Source: Vicinamibacteraceae bacterium (lineage in GTDB: Bacteria; Acidobacteriota; Vicinamibacteria; Marinacidobacterales; Marinacidobacteraceae). Taken from it: 47,257 nucleotides of DNA. The stretch is taken from assembly GCA_012271265.1 (NCBI GenBank), contig JAAXGQ010000104.1, positions 1-47,257 on the forward strand. Direction: 5' to 3'. The position numbers and the translations under genes are program-made. This document shows, one piece after another, positions 38,405-46,894 of the stretch. The stretch's first letter is position 1; every line of letters begins with the position of its first letter. The notes under the pieces are model-generated. The model saw nothing but the letters and a program-made list of their open reading frames with translations. It searched no databases and had not been told where the DNA came from.

Positions 38405-39207
38405 GCCCGGACCTCCGCTCCATTCATCGGGCCGAACAGGTCGGCTTCCGGGGTGCGCACCGGAATCCCCCGCTCTGCGAGATAGTGCTTCGCCTCGGCC
38501 ACGGTGTGGATCCGGCGGTGGAAGATCGTTGCCGCGAGCGCGGCGCTGGCCCGGGTCTTCTCGAAGACTTCCGCCACGTGCTCCAGCCCGCCGGCCCCGC
38601 CCGACGCGATGATCGGGATCGAGACCGCCTCGGCCGCCTGCCCCACCTGGTCGAGGTCGTAGCCGAGGTTCGTGCCGTCGCGGTCCATGCTGGTGAGGAG
38701 GACTTCCCCGGCTCCCAGCTCCTCACCGCGCCGGATCCACTCCAGCGCGTCGAGCCCGGTGGCGATCCGGCCCCCGGCCACGACCACCTCGAATCCCCCG
38801 CCCTCCCGGCGGCGGGCGTCGACCGCGAGCACCAGGCATTGCGACCCGAACTGGCGGCTCGCCTCCCGGAGAAGGTCCGGCCGACGCACCGCGGCGCTGT
38901 TCATCGAGACCTTGTCCGCCCCGGCCCGCAACAGTTGATCGATGTCCTCCACCGTGCGCACCCCGCCGCCCACCGTGAACGGAATCGTGAGTTCTTCCGC
39001 CACCCGCCGCACCGTCCGGAACGCCGTGCCGCGTTCCTCCCAGGTGGCGGTGATGTCGAACAGGCAAAGCTCGTCCGCCTCGCCAGCGTTGTACGCGAGG
39101 GCGCATTCCACCGGGTCCCCCTCGTCCGTGAGGTTGACGAAGTTCACCCCCTTGACCACCCGCCCGTTCTTCACGTCGAGACAGGGGATGATCCGCCGCG
39201 CCAGCAC
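38401..39207 (-). CDS. hisF: imidazole glycerol phosphate synthase cyclase subunit
   Basis: [63 protein letters not shown] start; ATGA-type overlap with hisIE. Confidence 0.96.
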   Translation of the reverse strand: MLARRIIPCLDVKNGRVVKGVNFVNLTDEGDPVECALAYNAGEADELCLFDITATWEERGTAFRTVRRVAEELTIPFTVGGGVRTVEDIDQLLRAGADKVSMNSAAVRRPDLLREASRQFGSQCLVLAVDARRREGGGFEVVVAGGRIATGLDALEWIRRGEELGAGEVLLTSMDRDGTNLGYDLDQVGQAAEAVSIPIIASGGAGGLEHVAEVFEKTRASAALAATIFHRRIHTVAEAKHYLAERGIPVRTPEADLFGPMNGAEVRA

Positions 39208-39235
39208 GCGCGGAGTCTACGCAGCCCCACGCCGG

Positions 39236-39910
39236 CCATGGAGCGCCGGTGTCCTCACCGGCCCGCATGGAGCGCCGGTGTCCTCACCGGCCCGCATGGA
39301 GCGCCGGAGGGACCGAAGGTGACGCGTAGGCCGGCGAGGACGCCGGCGCTCCATGGGGGCGGCGCTCCAGAAGACTTGGACGGCGGCGCGCTCGGCGCGA
39401 AACTGACTGAGGGGCCGAAGGTGAGGCGTAGGCCGGAGAGGACGCCGGCGCTCCATGGGGGCGGCGCTCCAGAAGGCTTGGACGGCGGCGCGCGCGGCGC
39501 AAGACTGCCGGAGGGACCGAAGGTGAGGCGTAGGCCGGCGAGGACGCCGGCGCTCCATGGGGGCGGCGCTCCAGAAGGCTTGGACGGCGGCGCGCGCGGC
39601 GCGAAACTGACTGAGGGGCCGAAGGTGAGGCGTGGGCCGGCGAGGACGCCGGCGCTCCATGGGGGCGGCGCTCCAGAGACTTGGACGGCGGCGCGCTCGG
39701 CGCGAGACTGCCTGAGGGACCAACGGCGGCGCGTAGGCCGGAGAGGACGCCGGCGCTCCATGGGGGCGGCGCTCCAGAGACTTGGACGGCGGCGCGCTCG
39801 GCGCGAAACTGCCTGAGGGGCCGAAGGTGAGGCGTGGGCCGGCGAGGACGCCGGCGCTCCATGGGGGCGGCGCTCCGTGGGGGCGGCGCTCCATGGGGGC
39901 GGTGCTCCTG
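39236..39910. repeat. Composite tandem array, period about 101-102 bp, of palindromic elements
   Basis: GCGTAGGCCGG/GCGTGGGCCGG at 39324, 39426, 39528, 39630, 39731 and 39832; preceded by two GAGCGCCGGTGTCCTCACCGGCC copies. Confidence 0.92.
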
Positions 39911-39928
39911 GAGACTTAGACTGCCCCG

Positions 39929-40687
39929 ATGCCGAAGGACCTGCCCCTTCACCCCGCCGCCGCGGCCCCTCCGGCAGGCCCCGGGCAGGAGCTCCGGGCG
40001 CGGCGGGACGCAATCCGGGGCCGCATCGGTCCGGTGGCGTGGGTCGGCGGGAGCCGCGCGCTGCTCGTGGACGCCGCCCGGGCCACGTTGGAACTCACCG
40101 GGTCGTCACCATCTCCCGAGGAAATGGAGGCCGCCCGGAGAGACGGAGCGCGCGGCGCCCCTGCCTTTGCCGGAACGCTCGGCGCGCTGGGCCTCATCGA
40201 ACGGGCCGTCGCCGAACGCGACCCGACCGCCCCGCTGCTCGGCCAGATCCATCAGGTCTCCACCGGGTCGGCGGAGGAATCGGGATTCCGGTCGGTGCAG
40301 ATCGAGCCCCAGTTCCCCGGCGCGAGCCTGTCGCCGCCGCAGACGATTCCCCTGCGGCTCGGCGACCTGCTGGGGTGGATTTCGGGCGAGAGCGGCCGCG
40401 ACCTGGAGACGGCCCCGCGAGCGGCGCTCTTCTTCGCCCGCTTCCTTGAGATCTCGCCGTTCGCCAAAGCGAATTTCCGGGTCGCCCACCTCATGCTGAG
40501 CTTCTTCACCCTCGCGGACGGGCAGCCGCCGATCTGGTTCGAGCTCGACGACGCCGCCGGAATCCGGGAGGACGTGTCGCGGGCGTTCCGGTTCGATACC
40601 GCCCCGCTCACCGGGCGGATCGAGGCGGCCATCGCGGCCTCGCACGAGAGGATCGACCGGGAGGCCGGGAACCCGGAGCGCCGCTAG
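39929..40687 (+). CDS. Fic-like fold protein with degenerate Fic motif
   Basis: LLGQIHQVSTGSAEESGFRSVQIEPQFPGASLSPPQTIPLRLGDLLGWI ... FFARFLEISPFAKANFRVAHLMLSFF resembles the Fic flap and HPFxxGNGRxxR helix. Confidence 0.6.
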   Translation: MPKDLPLHPAAAAPPAGPGQELRARRDAIRGRIGPVAWVGGSRALLVDAARATLELTGSSPSPEEMEAARRDGARGAPAFAGTLGALGLIERAVAERDPTAPLLGQIHQVSTGSAEESGFRSVQIEPQFPGASLSPPQTIPLRLGDLLGWISGESGRDLETAPRAALFFARFLEISPFAKANFRVAHLMLSFFTLADGQPPIWFELDDAAGIREDVSRAFRFDTAPLTGRIEAAIAASHERIDREAGNPERR

Positions 40688-40782
40688 CGCCAGCCGGCGC
40701 GCGACGCCCCCCCGCCGCCGTTCTACAATCGGGGGTCCCCCCCGCCGGCGCGGGCTCTTCCACTCCCAGCCCCTCCGGATCC

Positions 40783-41067
40783 ATGCTCGCTTCGCTTCAA
40801 CTCCTCCCGGCCAGCCTGGCCTCGGCTCTCCTCCAGCAGCGGCAGGTCGTCGAGTTCATCACCCTGCCGAACCCCGAGCCGGAACGCGGCATCCTGGCGG
40901 TGATCCTCGATTCCTTCGTGATGGTCGGGGTGTTTCTCGGCGCCACGGTCGTCGTGGGGATCGGGATCGGGGTGCTTCGCCTGTGGCTGCTGCGGAGGTA
41001 TCCCGACAACCGGTTCAACGGCCGGGGCAAGGACCTTTCCCGCCTCGACCTGAGCTGGCGCCGGTAG
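40783..41067 (+). CDS. hypothetical small single-TM protein
   Basis: 94 aa; AVILDSFVMVGVFLGATVVVGIGIGVLRLWLLRRYPDNRFNG; TACAAT box upstream at 40724. Confidence 0.6.
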   Translation: MLASLQLLPASLASALLQQRQVVEFITLPNPEPERGILAVILDSFVMVGVFLGATVVVGIGIGVLRLWLLRRYPDNRFNGRGKDLSRLDLSWRR

Positions 41068-41468
41068 CCGGGGGACCCACGCTCATCTACGACGGCGGCT
41101 GCGGGGTCTGCAGCCGGCTGGCGACGTACGCGGCGCGCTTCGCCGAGGACCGGGTGGAGCGCTTCGCCGCCTTCCAGGAGCTGACGCCGGCGGAACTCCG
41201 GACGCTGGGGCTTTCCCGCGAGGACTGCGCCCGGAGCCTGCGCTTCCGCGACGCGGGGGGCCGGGTCCACGGGGGCGCCTTCGCGGTGAACCGGTTTGTG
41301 CTCGCGGCCGCCCCGGGGAACTGGCGCGGCGCGCTGATCCGCATCGCGGTGGCGATGTTCTACGTCCTGCCGCCGCTGCTGCTTGTCGAGATCGCGGCCT
41401 ACGAAGCCTTCGCGCGAAACCGCAACCGGATCAGCGCCTGGGTCGGGATGCCCTGCGCCCGTCCCTGA
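40983..41468 (+). CDS. thiol-disulfide oxidoreductase DCC family (DUF393) protein
   Basis: PTLIYDGGCGVCSRLATYAARF (DxxCxxC), RSLRFRDAGGRVHGGAFAVNRF; true start uncertain, probably nearer 41040-41070. Confidence 0.8.
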   Translation: MAAAEVSRQPVQRPGQGPFPPRPELAPVAGGPTLIYDGGCGVCSRLATYAARFAEDRVERFAAFQELTPAELRTLGLSREDCARSLRFRDAGGRVHGGAFAVNRFVLAAAPGNWRGALIRIAVAMFYVLPPLLLVEIAAYEAFARNRNRISAWVGMPCARP

Positions 41469-41534
41469 TTCCGTTTCCCGACCGGGACCTCAGGATCGGA
41501 TTGGTACTCTCGCCGGTCCCACGGAGGCTGCCCG

Positions 41535-42446
41535 ATGACCCGATCCCGTTCCCTTTCCTTCCCCGGTTTCCCGCTCCTCGCCGCCGTCGCCCCGGCCCTC
41601 GCACTTGCGATCGGCTGCGACCGTGGAGCCGGCGGCGCCGCGGCGCCCGAGGGGCCGATGCCGGTGGCGGCGTCTGACCAGCAGCCCGCCGGGGAATACG
41701 TCCGCTTCGCCGGAATGGACGGCGCGGCCCACTGGGGGCGGATCGAAGGCGAGGAGATCGTCGCGCTCCACGCCGCCCCCTGGGACGGCGGGGCGCCGAC
41801 CGGGGAGCGGATGGCGCGGGACGGCGCCACGCTGCTCGCCCCGGCGGACCCGGGGAAGGTCATCGCCATCGGCCTGAACTACGCCTCGCACCTCGGCGGC
41901 AACGAGCCGGCGCCGTATCCGGGCGTCTTCGCGAAGCTCCCGACGAGCATCGTGGGCCCCGGCGACGCGATCGAGATGACCGAAGACGCCGGCAACGTCC
42001 ACTACGAGGGCGAACTCGTGCTGGTCGTGGGCAAGGAAGCCCGCGATGTTGGGGTGGAGGACGCGCAGGACTACATCTTCGGGGTCACCGCCGGGAACGA
42101 CGTGAGCGAGCGCGACTGGCAGAGCGCCGATCTGCAGTGGTTCCGCGCCAAGGCGTCGGACACCTACGGTCCCATCGGACCGGTGATCTCACGAGGGGTG
42201 AACTACGACGACCTGGAGCTCACCACCCGGCTGAACGGCGAGATCGTCCAGCAGCAGCGCACCAGCGACCTCATCTTCGACACCAGCGACATCATCAGCT
42301 ACGTCAGCCGCTACGTGACCCTGATGCCCGGTGACGTCATCTTCACCGGCACCCCCGGCACGACGCAGGCCATGAACGCGGGAGACACGGTCTCCGTCGA
42401 GGTCGAAACCGTCGGCCTCCTCGAGAACCCCGTCGCCACCCGCTGA
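41535..42446 (+). CDS. fumarylacetoacetate hydrolase family protein with N-terminal export signal
   Basis: VIAIGLNYASHLGG, VHYEGELVLVVGKEARDV, FGVTAGNDVSERDWQ, GDVIFTGTPGTTQAM; N-terminal hydrophobic segment ending in a lipobox-like ALAIGC. Confidence 0.88.
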   Translation: MTRSRSLSFPGFPLLAAVAPALALAIGCDRGAGGAAAPEGPMPVAASDQQPAGEYVRFAGMDGAAHWGRIEGEEIVALHAAPWDGGAPTGERMARDGATLLAPADPGKVIAIGLNYASHLGGNEPAPYPGVFAKLPTSIVGPGDAIEMTEDAGNVHYEGELVLVVGKEARDVGVEDAQDYIFGVTAGNDVSERDWQSADLQWFRAKASDTYGPIGPVISRGVNYDDLELTTRLNGEIVQQQRTSDLIFDTSDIISYVSRYVTLMPGDVIFTGTPGTTQAMNAGDTVSVEVETVGLLENPVATR

Positions 42447-42482
42447 CCGGACGGGCCCCGCCCGCCCGGCCCGCGCCTCGGG

Positions 42483-42791
42483 TCAGGCGGTTGCGGCGGC
42501 CTTCCGGAGTCGCCGGTCGAGGTGCTCTTCGATCGCGGAGCAGGGCACGAACATCGGCTTCGACTCGATGTCGATCCGCACGGCGCAGGCATCCGGCCCG
42601 TCGCCGGTGACTTCCCAGGTTCCGGTGAACTCTCCGAGCGGCGTGGGCAGGGCGAACTCCCCGAAGCCGGTCGCGCTCCCCGGGTCATCCCCGGTCACCT
42701 CCCCACCGAAGCGGGCGAAGTCCGAACGCAGCGCGCGGAGCAGCCGCGCGGGGGTGGTGGCGAGATGGAAGTCGAACCGACAGGCGGACAT
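42483..42791 (-). CDS. hypothetical protein, weakly like PHA-granule-region (PHA_gran_rgn) small proteins
   Basis: 102 aa; LGEFTGTWEVTGDGPDACAVRIDIESKPMFVPCSAIEEHLDRRLRKA; weak pattern similarity only. Confidence 0.45.
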   Translation of the reverse strand: MSACRFDFHLATTPARLLRALRSDFARFGGEVTGDDPGSATGFGEFALPTPLGEFTGTWEVTGDGPDACAVRIDIESKPMFVPCSAIEEHLDRRLRKAAATA

Positions 42792-42821
42792 GAACGGATC
42801 TCCCCGGTCTCCTGACCTGAC

Positions 42822-44126
42822 CTACAGCTCGAGGGCGGCTTCGGCCAGCACCAGCAGCATCGCCCTGTGGATGCCGAGGTGGCCGTCCCGGTTCGCCCAC
42901 CACTCGCCGAGCGAGTGGGCGCCGAAGCCCTCGCCGCCGCTGCCGATTGTCGTCGCCGGAATTCCCAGAGCAATGGCAACGTTCGAGTCGGTGGAGCCCA
43001 TGCTCAACTCCGGTTCGAAGCCCACCGCGCGCGTCGCCGCGAAGGCCCGCTGGATGAGCGGCGTCTCCACCGGGACCAGGCCCGAGGGGCGGTTGCCGAT
43101 CATGTCGATCTCCACCGTCAGCTCTTCCCCGTCGCGCCGGAGCCCGTTCTGCTCGGCGAGGGCTTCCTCCATCGCCGCCTGGAAGATCTCGTCGATTTCC
43201 AGCAGGCGCTCCGGCTCCATGGATCGCATGTCCACTTCCATCCAGCTCTCGAACGGGATCGCGTTCACCGAGGTTCCGCCGCCGATGCGGCCGATGTTGT
43301 AGGTCGTCCTGGCGCCCCCGGTCACATACTCGCCGGCGCGGTCGTCGAACAGCCTGATCGCGCGGGCCATCGCGTGCGCCGGGTTGCCGAGGCCGAAGGC
43401 GCCCCATGAATGTCCGCCGGGGCCGATGAACGTCACCCGGTAGCGGTGCGAGCCGATCGCGTGGTTCAGCACCCGGGTGCTGCCGGTTCCGTCGATCGCG
43501 ATGAACGCATCGATCGTCGGGCCTCCGTCGCGGAAGAGGTGCTTCACGCCGCGCAAATCGCCGAGACCTTCCTCGCCCACGGATCCCACGAACAGGATGT
43601 CGTCGCGCGTCGTCAGGCCGTGCCGGCCCATGAGCTCCATGATGGTGAGGATCGTGACCAGGCCCCGGGTGTCGTCGGCGATTCCCGGCGCCATGAGCCG
43701 GTCGCCGTCCCGGCGCACGGTGACGTCGGTGCCCTCGGGGAACACCGTGTCGAGGTGGGCCACAACGGCGACCGTCCGCTCCCCCGAAGACCCGGGAATC
43801 CGCGCCAACACGTTGCCGATGCCGTCAAGCTCGGCGTCGAGGCCGAGCCCCCGGATCATGCCCAGGTAGTGAGCTGCGCGCTTTTCCTCCTTGAACGGCG
43901 GCGCCTCGATCTCGGTGAGTTCAATCAGCCGCTGCTCGTTCTCCGGGTCCATCGCCAGAACATCGTCGAGAGCCGCCTTCACGCGGGGATCGGCGGCGAT
44001 GGCGTCGAGCTCCGCCTGGTACTCGGGCAGGACGTCCAGATTCTGGGCCGAAGTCAGGCTCCACCCGAGGAGAGCGGCCGCGGTAACGAGCAAAGGGAGG
44101 GCGCGTTTCGAGAAAGACTGCGGCAT
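42822..44126 (-). CDS. M20-family metallopeptidase with signal peptide
   Basis: VAVVAHLDTVFPEG, MAPGIADDTRGLVTILTIMEL, VGSVGEEGLGDLRGVKHL, GPGGHSWGAFG. Confidence 0.9.
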   Translation of the reverse strand: MPQSFSKRALPLLVTAAALLGWSLTSAQNLDVLPEYQAELDAIAADPRVKAALDDVLAMDPENEQRLIELTEIEAPPFKEEKRAAHYLGMIRGLGLDAELDGIGNVLARIPGSSGERTVAVVAHLDTVFPEGTDVTVRRDGDRLMAPGIADDTRGLVTILTIMELMGRHGLTTRDDILFVGSVGEEGLGDLRGVKHLFRDGGPTIDAFIAIDGTGSTRVLNHAIGSHRYRVTFIGPGGHSWGAFGLGNPAHAMARAIRLFDDRAGEYVTGGARTTYNIGRIGGGTSVNAIPFESWMEVDMRSMEPERLLEIDEIFQAAMEEALAEQNGLRRDGEELTVEIDMIGNRPSGLVPVETPLIQRAFAATRAVGFEPELSMGSTDSNVAIALGIPATTIGSGGEGFGAHSLGEWWANRDGHLGIHRAMLLVLAEAALEL

Positions 44127-44178
44127 GGCCGGCGGATCCTACGCGAACCCGGGGCGGCGGGGGTAGGCTCCGCACGGC

Positions 44179-46404
44179 ATGCGACCAGGCGATCGGAAGG
44201 TTCCCGGACCCGGGCGCCGGCCGCGGCCGTTCCTTGTCCTCGCCGCCGCGTCCTTCCTCGGCGTGTTCGCGCTCGCGGCGGCGGCCGAAGTCCCGGCCGA
44301 ACGCGTGGTGGTGCTGGGGTTCGACGGGGCCGATCCGGACGAGATCACCGCGATGATCGCGGAAGGGGAGCTTCCGAACCTCGCCCGGCTGGGCGCGGAG
44401 GGGACCCTGGCGCCGCTCGGCACCACCCGGCCTTCCGAGTCGCCGGTCGCCTGGGCGACGTTCGCTACCGGGATGAACCCGGGCCGCACCGGCATCTTCG
44501 ACTTCCTGGAGAAGGGCGAGGCCGGCTACACGCCGCAGATCGCGCTGGTCCGGGAGGGGACCCGGCGTATCTCCCCGGCGCTTCGCTGGTCCCTCCTGTT
44601 GCTCGTCATCGCGGTCATGGGCTGGTTGACACGGGTCGCTGCCGCTCGCTGGCTCCCCGAAGTGAAGGTTGCCGGCGGGGTCCCTTCCCGTCGGGTCATC
44701 AACCCGTACTGGTTTGTGGGAACGGTGGTGGTTCTCACCGGTTTCGCGGGTCACATGGTGTTGCAATGGATTCCGGAGGAGTTGCCGCAGGCAATCCGCG
44801 CGCGGCAGGGAGATTCGTTCTGGAAGATCGCCGGCGGGGCCGGGGTCCCGACGGTGGCGCTCCAGGCGCCGATGGACTTCCCGGTGGAGGAATCCCCGGG
44901 GGCCCGCGTTCTCGCCGGCTTCGGGGTTCCGGACGTGCGGAAGTCGTTCGGCCTCTGGTCCATCTACTCGACGGACCTGATCGAGGAGGAGTCCACGGAG
45001 ACCGGCGGCACCCGCTATCCGCTCCGCTTCGAGAACGGGATCGCGGCCAGCGTGGTCCGCGGGCCCCGCGACTTCACCGCGGCGACGGACGAGGCGGATC
45101 AGCCGGAAGTCGGGATTCCGGTGCTGTTCCGCAAGAGCGGCGAGCGGCTCGAAATCGAGACCGCCGGGCGGAGCTTCCATCTCGCCGTCGGCGAGTGGTC
45201 CGCCATGGTCCCCATCACCTTCACCCTGAACCCGCTGGTGCGCCTTTCCGGCTTGCTGCGCTTCCGGCTGCTGTCCCTCGAACCGAACGTCGAGGTGTTC
45301 ATGGAGCCGGTGAACTTCGATCCGGAGCGGCTGCCGCCCATCGTGGACCTCTCCTGGCCGCGCGACTTCGCCGGCGATATGGCGCGGCACGCCGGCCCCT
45401 TCGAGACGATCGGCTGGAAGATCATCACCAATCCGCTGCGGGACGGGGTCGTGGACTTCGACGCCTTTCTCGAGGACGCCCGCTTCGCCCGGGAATCGAA
45501 CGAGCGCCTGCTGCGGGAAGCCGTCCGGGCGGATGACTGGCGCCTGCTCGTCGCGGTCTTCCTCTTCCCGGACCGCATCCAGCACATGCTCTACCGGTTC
45601 GCCGATCCCGAACACCCGAACCACGATGCCGAACTCGCCGTTCTCTACGGCGACGAAATCCGCCAGACCTACCGCGAGATGGACCGCATCGTGGGGGAGA
45701 CGGTCGCGGCCGCGCCGCCGGGGACGCGGTTCATCGTGCTCTCCGACCACGGCTTCCACTCGTTCCGCTATCAGTTCAACGTGAACACCTGGCTGGCCGA
45801 GCACGGCTATCTGCGGTCCTCCGGGGGCGGAGGCGAGCGGCGGCTGGAGGACCTGTTCGACCCCCACGCGGTGTTTTTCCCGGGCGTGGACTGGGGTCGC
45901 AGCGAAGCGTTCGCTCTCGGCCTCTCCGGGATCTACTTCAACCAGGAGGGACGGGAACCGCAGGGGATCGTGGCGCCTGGCGCCGAACGCGAGGCGCTGG
46001 CGGAACGGCTGATCGCCGACCTGCTCGCGTATCGCGATCCGGAGAACGGGCAGCAGGTCGTGCGGGTCGTCCACCGAAGGGAAGACATCTACGAAGGCGA
46101 GTTCGTGGACGAGGCGCCGGACCTCATCCTGGGTCTGGAGCCCGGCTACCGGATCGGCTGGCAGAGCACCCTCGGCGGGTTCCCCGAGGCGGCGGTCACC
46201 CCGAACCTGGACAACTGGAGCGGCGACCACTGTTCCATGGAGGACACCGACGGCGTCCTCATCGCGAACTTCGATCTCGAAGGTCCGGCGAACCTGCGGG
46301 ACATGGCCCCCACGATCCTCCAACTCCTCGGTGTGGGGGTTCCGTCGGACATGGACGGGGCGTCCCTGGTGCCGGGCGCGCCCGACCCGGAGCTGGGGGA
46401 ATAA
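44179..46404 (+). CDS. alkaline phosphatase / type I phosphodiesterase family protein
   Basis: VVVLGFDGADPDEITAMIAEGELPNLARLGAEGTLAPLGTTRPSESPVAWATFATGMNPGRTGIFDF ... FIVLSDHGFHSF. Confidence 0.88.
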   Translation: MRPGDRKVPGPGRRPRPFLVLAAASFLGVFALAAAAEVPAERVVVLGFDGADPDEITAMIAEGELPNLARLGAEGTLAPLGTTRPSESPVAWATFATGMNPGRTGIFDFLEKGEAGYTPQIALVREGTRRISPALRWSLLLLVIAVMGWLTRVAAARWLPEVKVAGGVPSRRVINPYWFVGTVVVLTGFAGHMVLQWIPEELPQAIRARQGDSFWKIAGGAGVPTVALQAPMDFPVEESPGARVLAGFGVPDVRKSFGLWSIYSTDLIEEESTETGGTRYPLRFENGIAASVVRGPRDFTAATDEADQPEVGIPVLFRKSGERLEIETAGRSFHLAVGEWSAMVPITFTLNPLVRLSGLLRFRLLSLEPNVEVFMEPVNFDPERLPPIVDLSWPRDFAGDMARHAGPFETIGWKIITNPLRDGVVDFDAFLEDARFARESNERLLREAVRADDWRLLVAVFLFPDRIQHMLYRFADPEHPNHDAELAVLYGDEIRQTYREMDRIVGETVAAAPPGTRFIVLSDHGFHSFRYQFNVNTWLAEHGYLRSSGGGGERRLEDLFDPHAVFFPGVDWGRSEAFALGLSGIYFNQEGREPQGIVAPGAEREALAERLIADLLAYRDPENGQQVVRVVHRREDIYEGEFVDEAPDLILGLEPGYRIGWQSTLGGFPEAAVTPNLDNWSGDHCSMEDTDGVLIANFDLEGPANLRDMAPTILQLLGVGVPSDMDGASLVPGAPDPELGE

Positions 46405-46494
46405 CGGGTCCGAGCTGGGGAAATAGCGGCGCGCGAGCTGGGGGAATAACGGCCCGAGCTGGGGGAATAACGGTCCGCGAGCTGGGGGAATGTG
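46390..46494. repeat. Short tandem repeat GAGCTGGGGGAATAACGGTCC(GC), 5 copies, 21-23 bp spacing
   Basis: Copies start at 46390, 46412, 46435, 46456 and 46479; first copy contains the stop codon of the upstream CDS. Confidence 0.92.
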
Positions 46495-46547
46495 AGCTTG
46501 CCCCGTTTTCGTGGACGGTTCTTCGTTTGGGATCAGCGCTGATCCCG

Positions 46548-46655
46548 GCAGTGGCCGGTGAGGACACCGGCGCTCCAGGTGGCAGTGGCCGCGGCCCCTC
46601 GCAGTCTCGCGCCGAACCCTGGCCCCATGGAGCGCCGGCGTCCTCGCCGGCCTGT
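46548..46655. repeat. Two divergently oriented palindromic elements (GTG/CAC-stem and GCG/CGC-stem variants)
   Basis: GTGGCCGGTGAGGACACCGGCGCTCCAG near 46550 and ATGGAGCGCCGGCGTCCTCGCCGGCC near 46626. Confidence 0.85.
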
Positions 46656-46717
46656 TCTTCCCCCGGCTCCGGTGAGGGCGCGCGGCGGTGGCGCCGCTCG
46701 AACCGCCATCCGCTACG

Positions 46718-46825
46718 GAGCCGGGGAAACAGCGGGTCCGAGCTGGGGGAATAGCGGGTCCGAGCTGGGGGAATAAGCTGGGGAAATAACGCCGGAGCTG
46801 GGGAAACAGGCTGGGGGAATAGGAG
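46718..46825. repeat. Second cluster of GAGCTGGGG(G/A)AATA(A/G) repeats, 5-6 degenerate copies
   Basis: Copies near 46718, 46740, 46762, 46776, 46795 and 46809. Confidence 0.85.
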
Positions 46826-46894
46826 AACGCTCCCGGTCCCCGTCCTTCCCGCTGGTCGGCAACGAGCAGACGGAGCGCAGGCTGACGCACGAAC

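Noticed and set aside
41501-41535. TACTCT box before the FAH gene as another leaderless promoter
   Set aside because: The gap to the ATG is 24 nt, implying a short leader, so it was not counted with the leaderless set.
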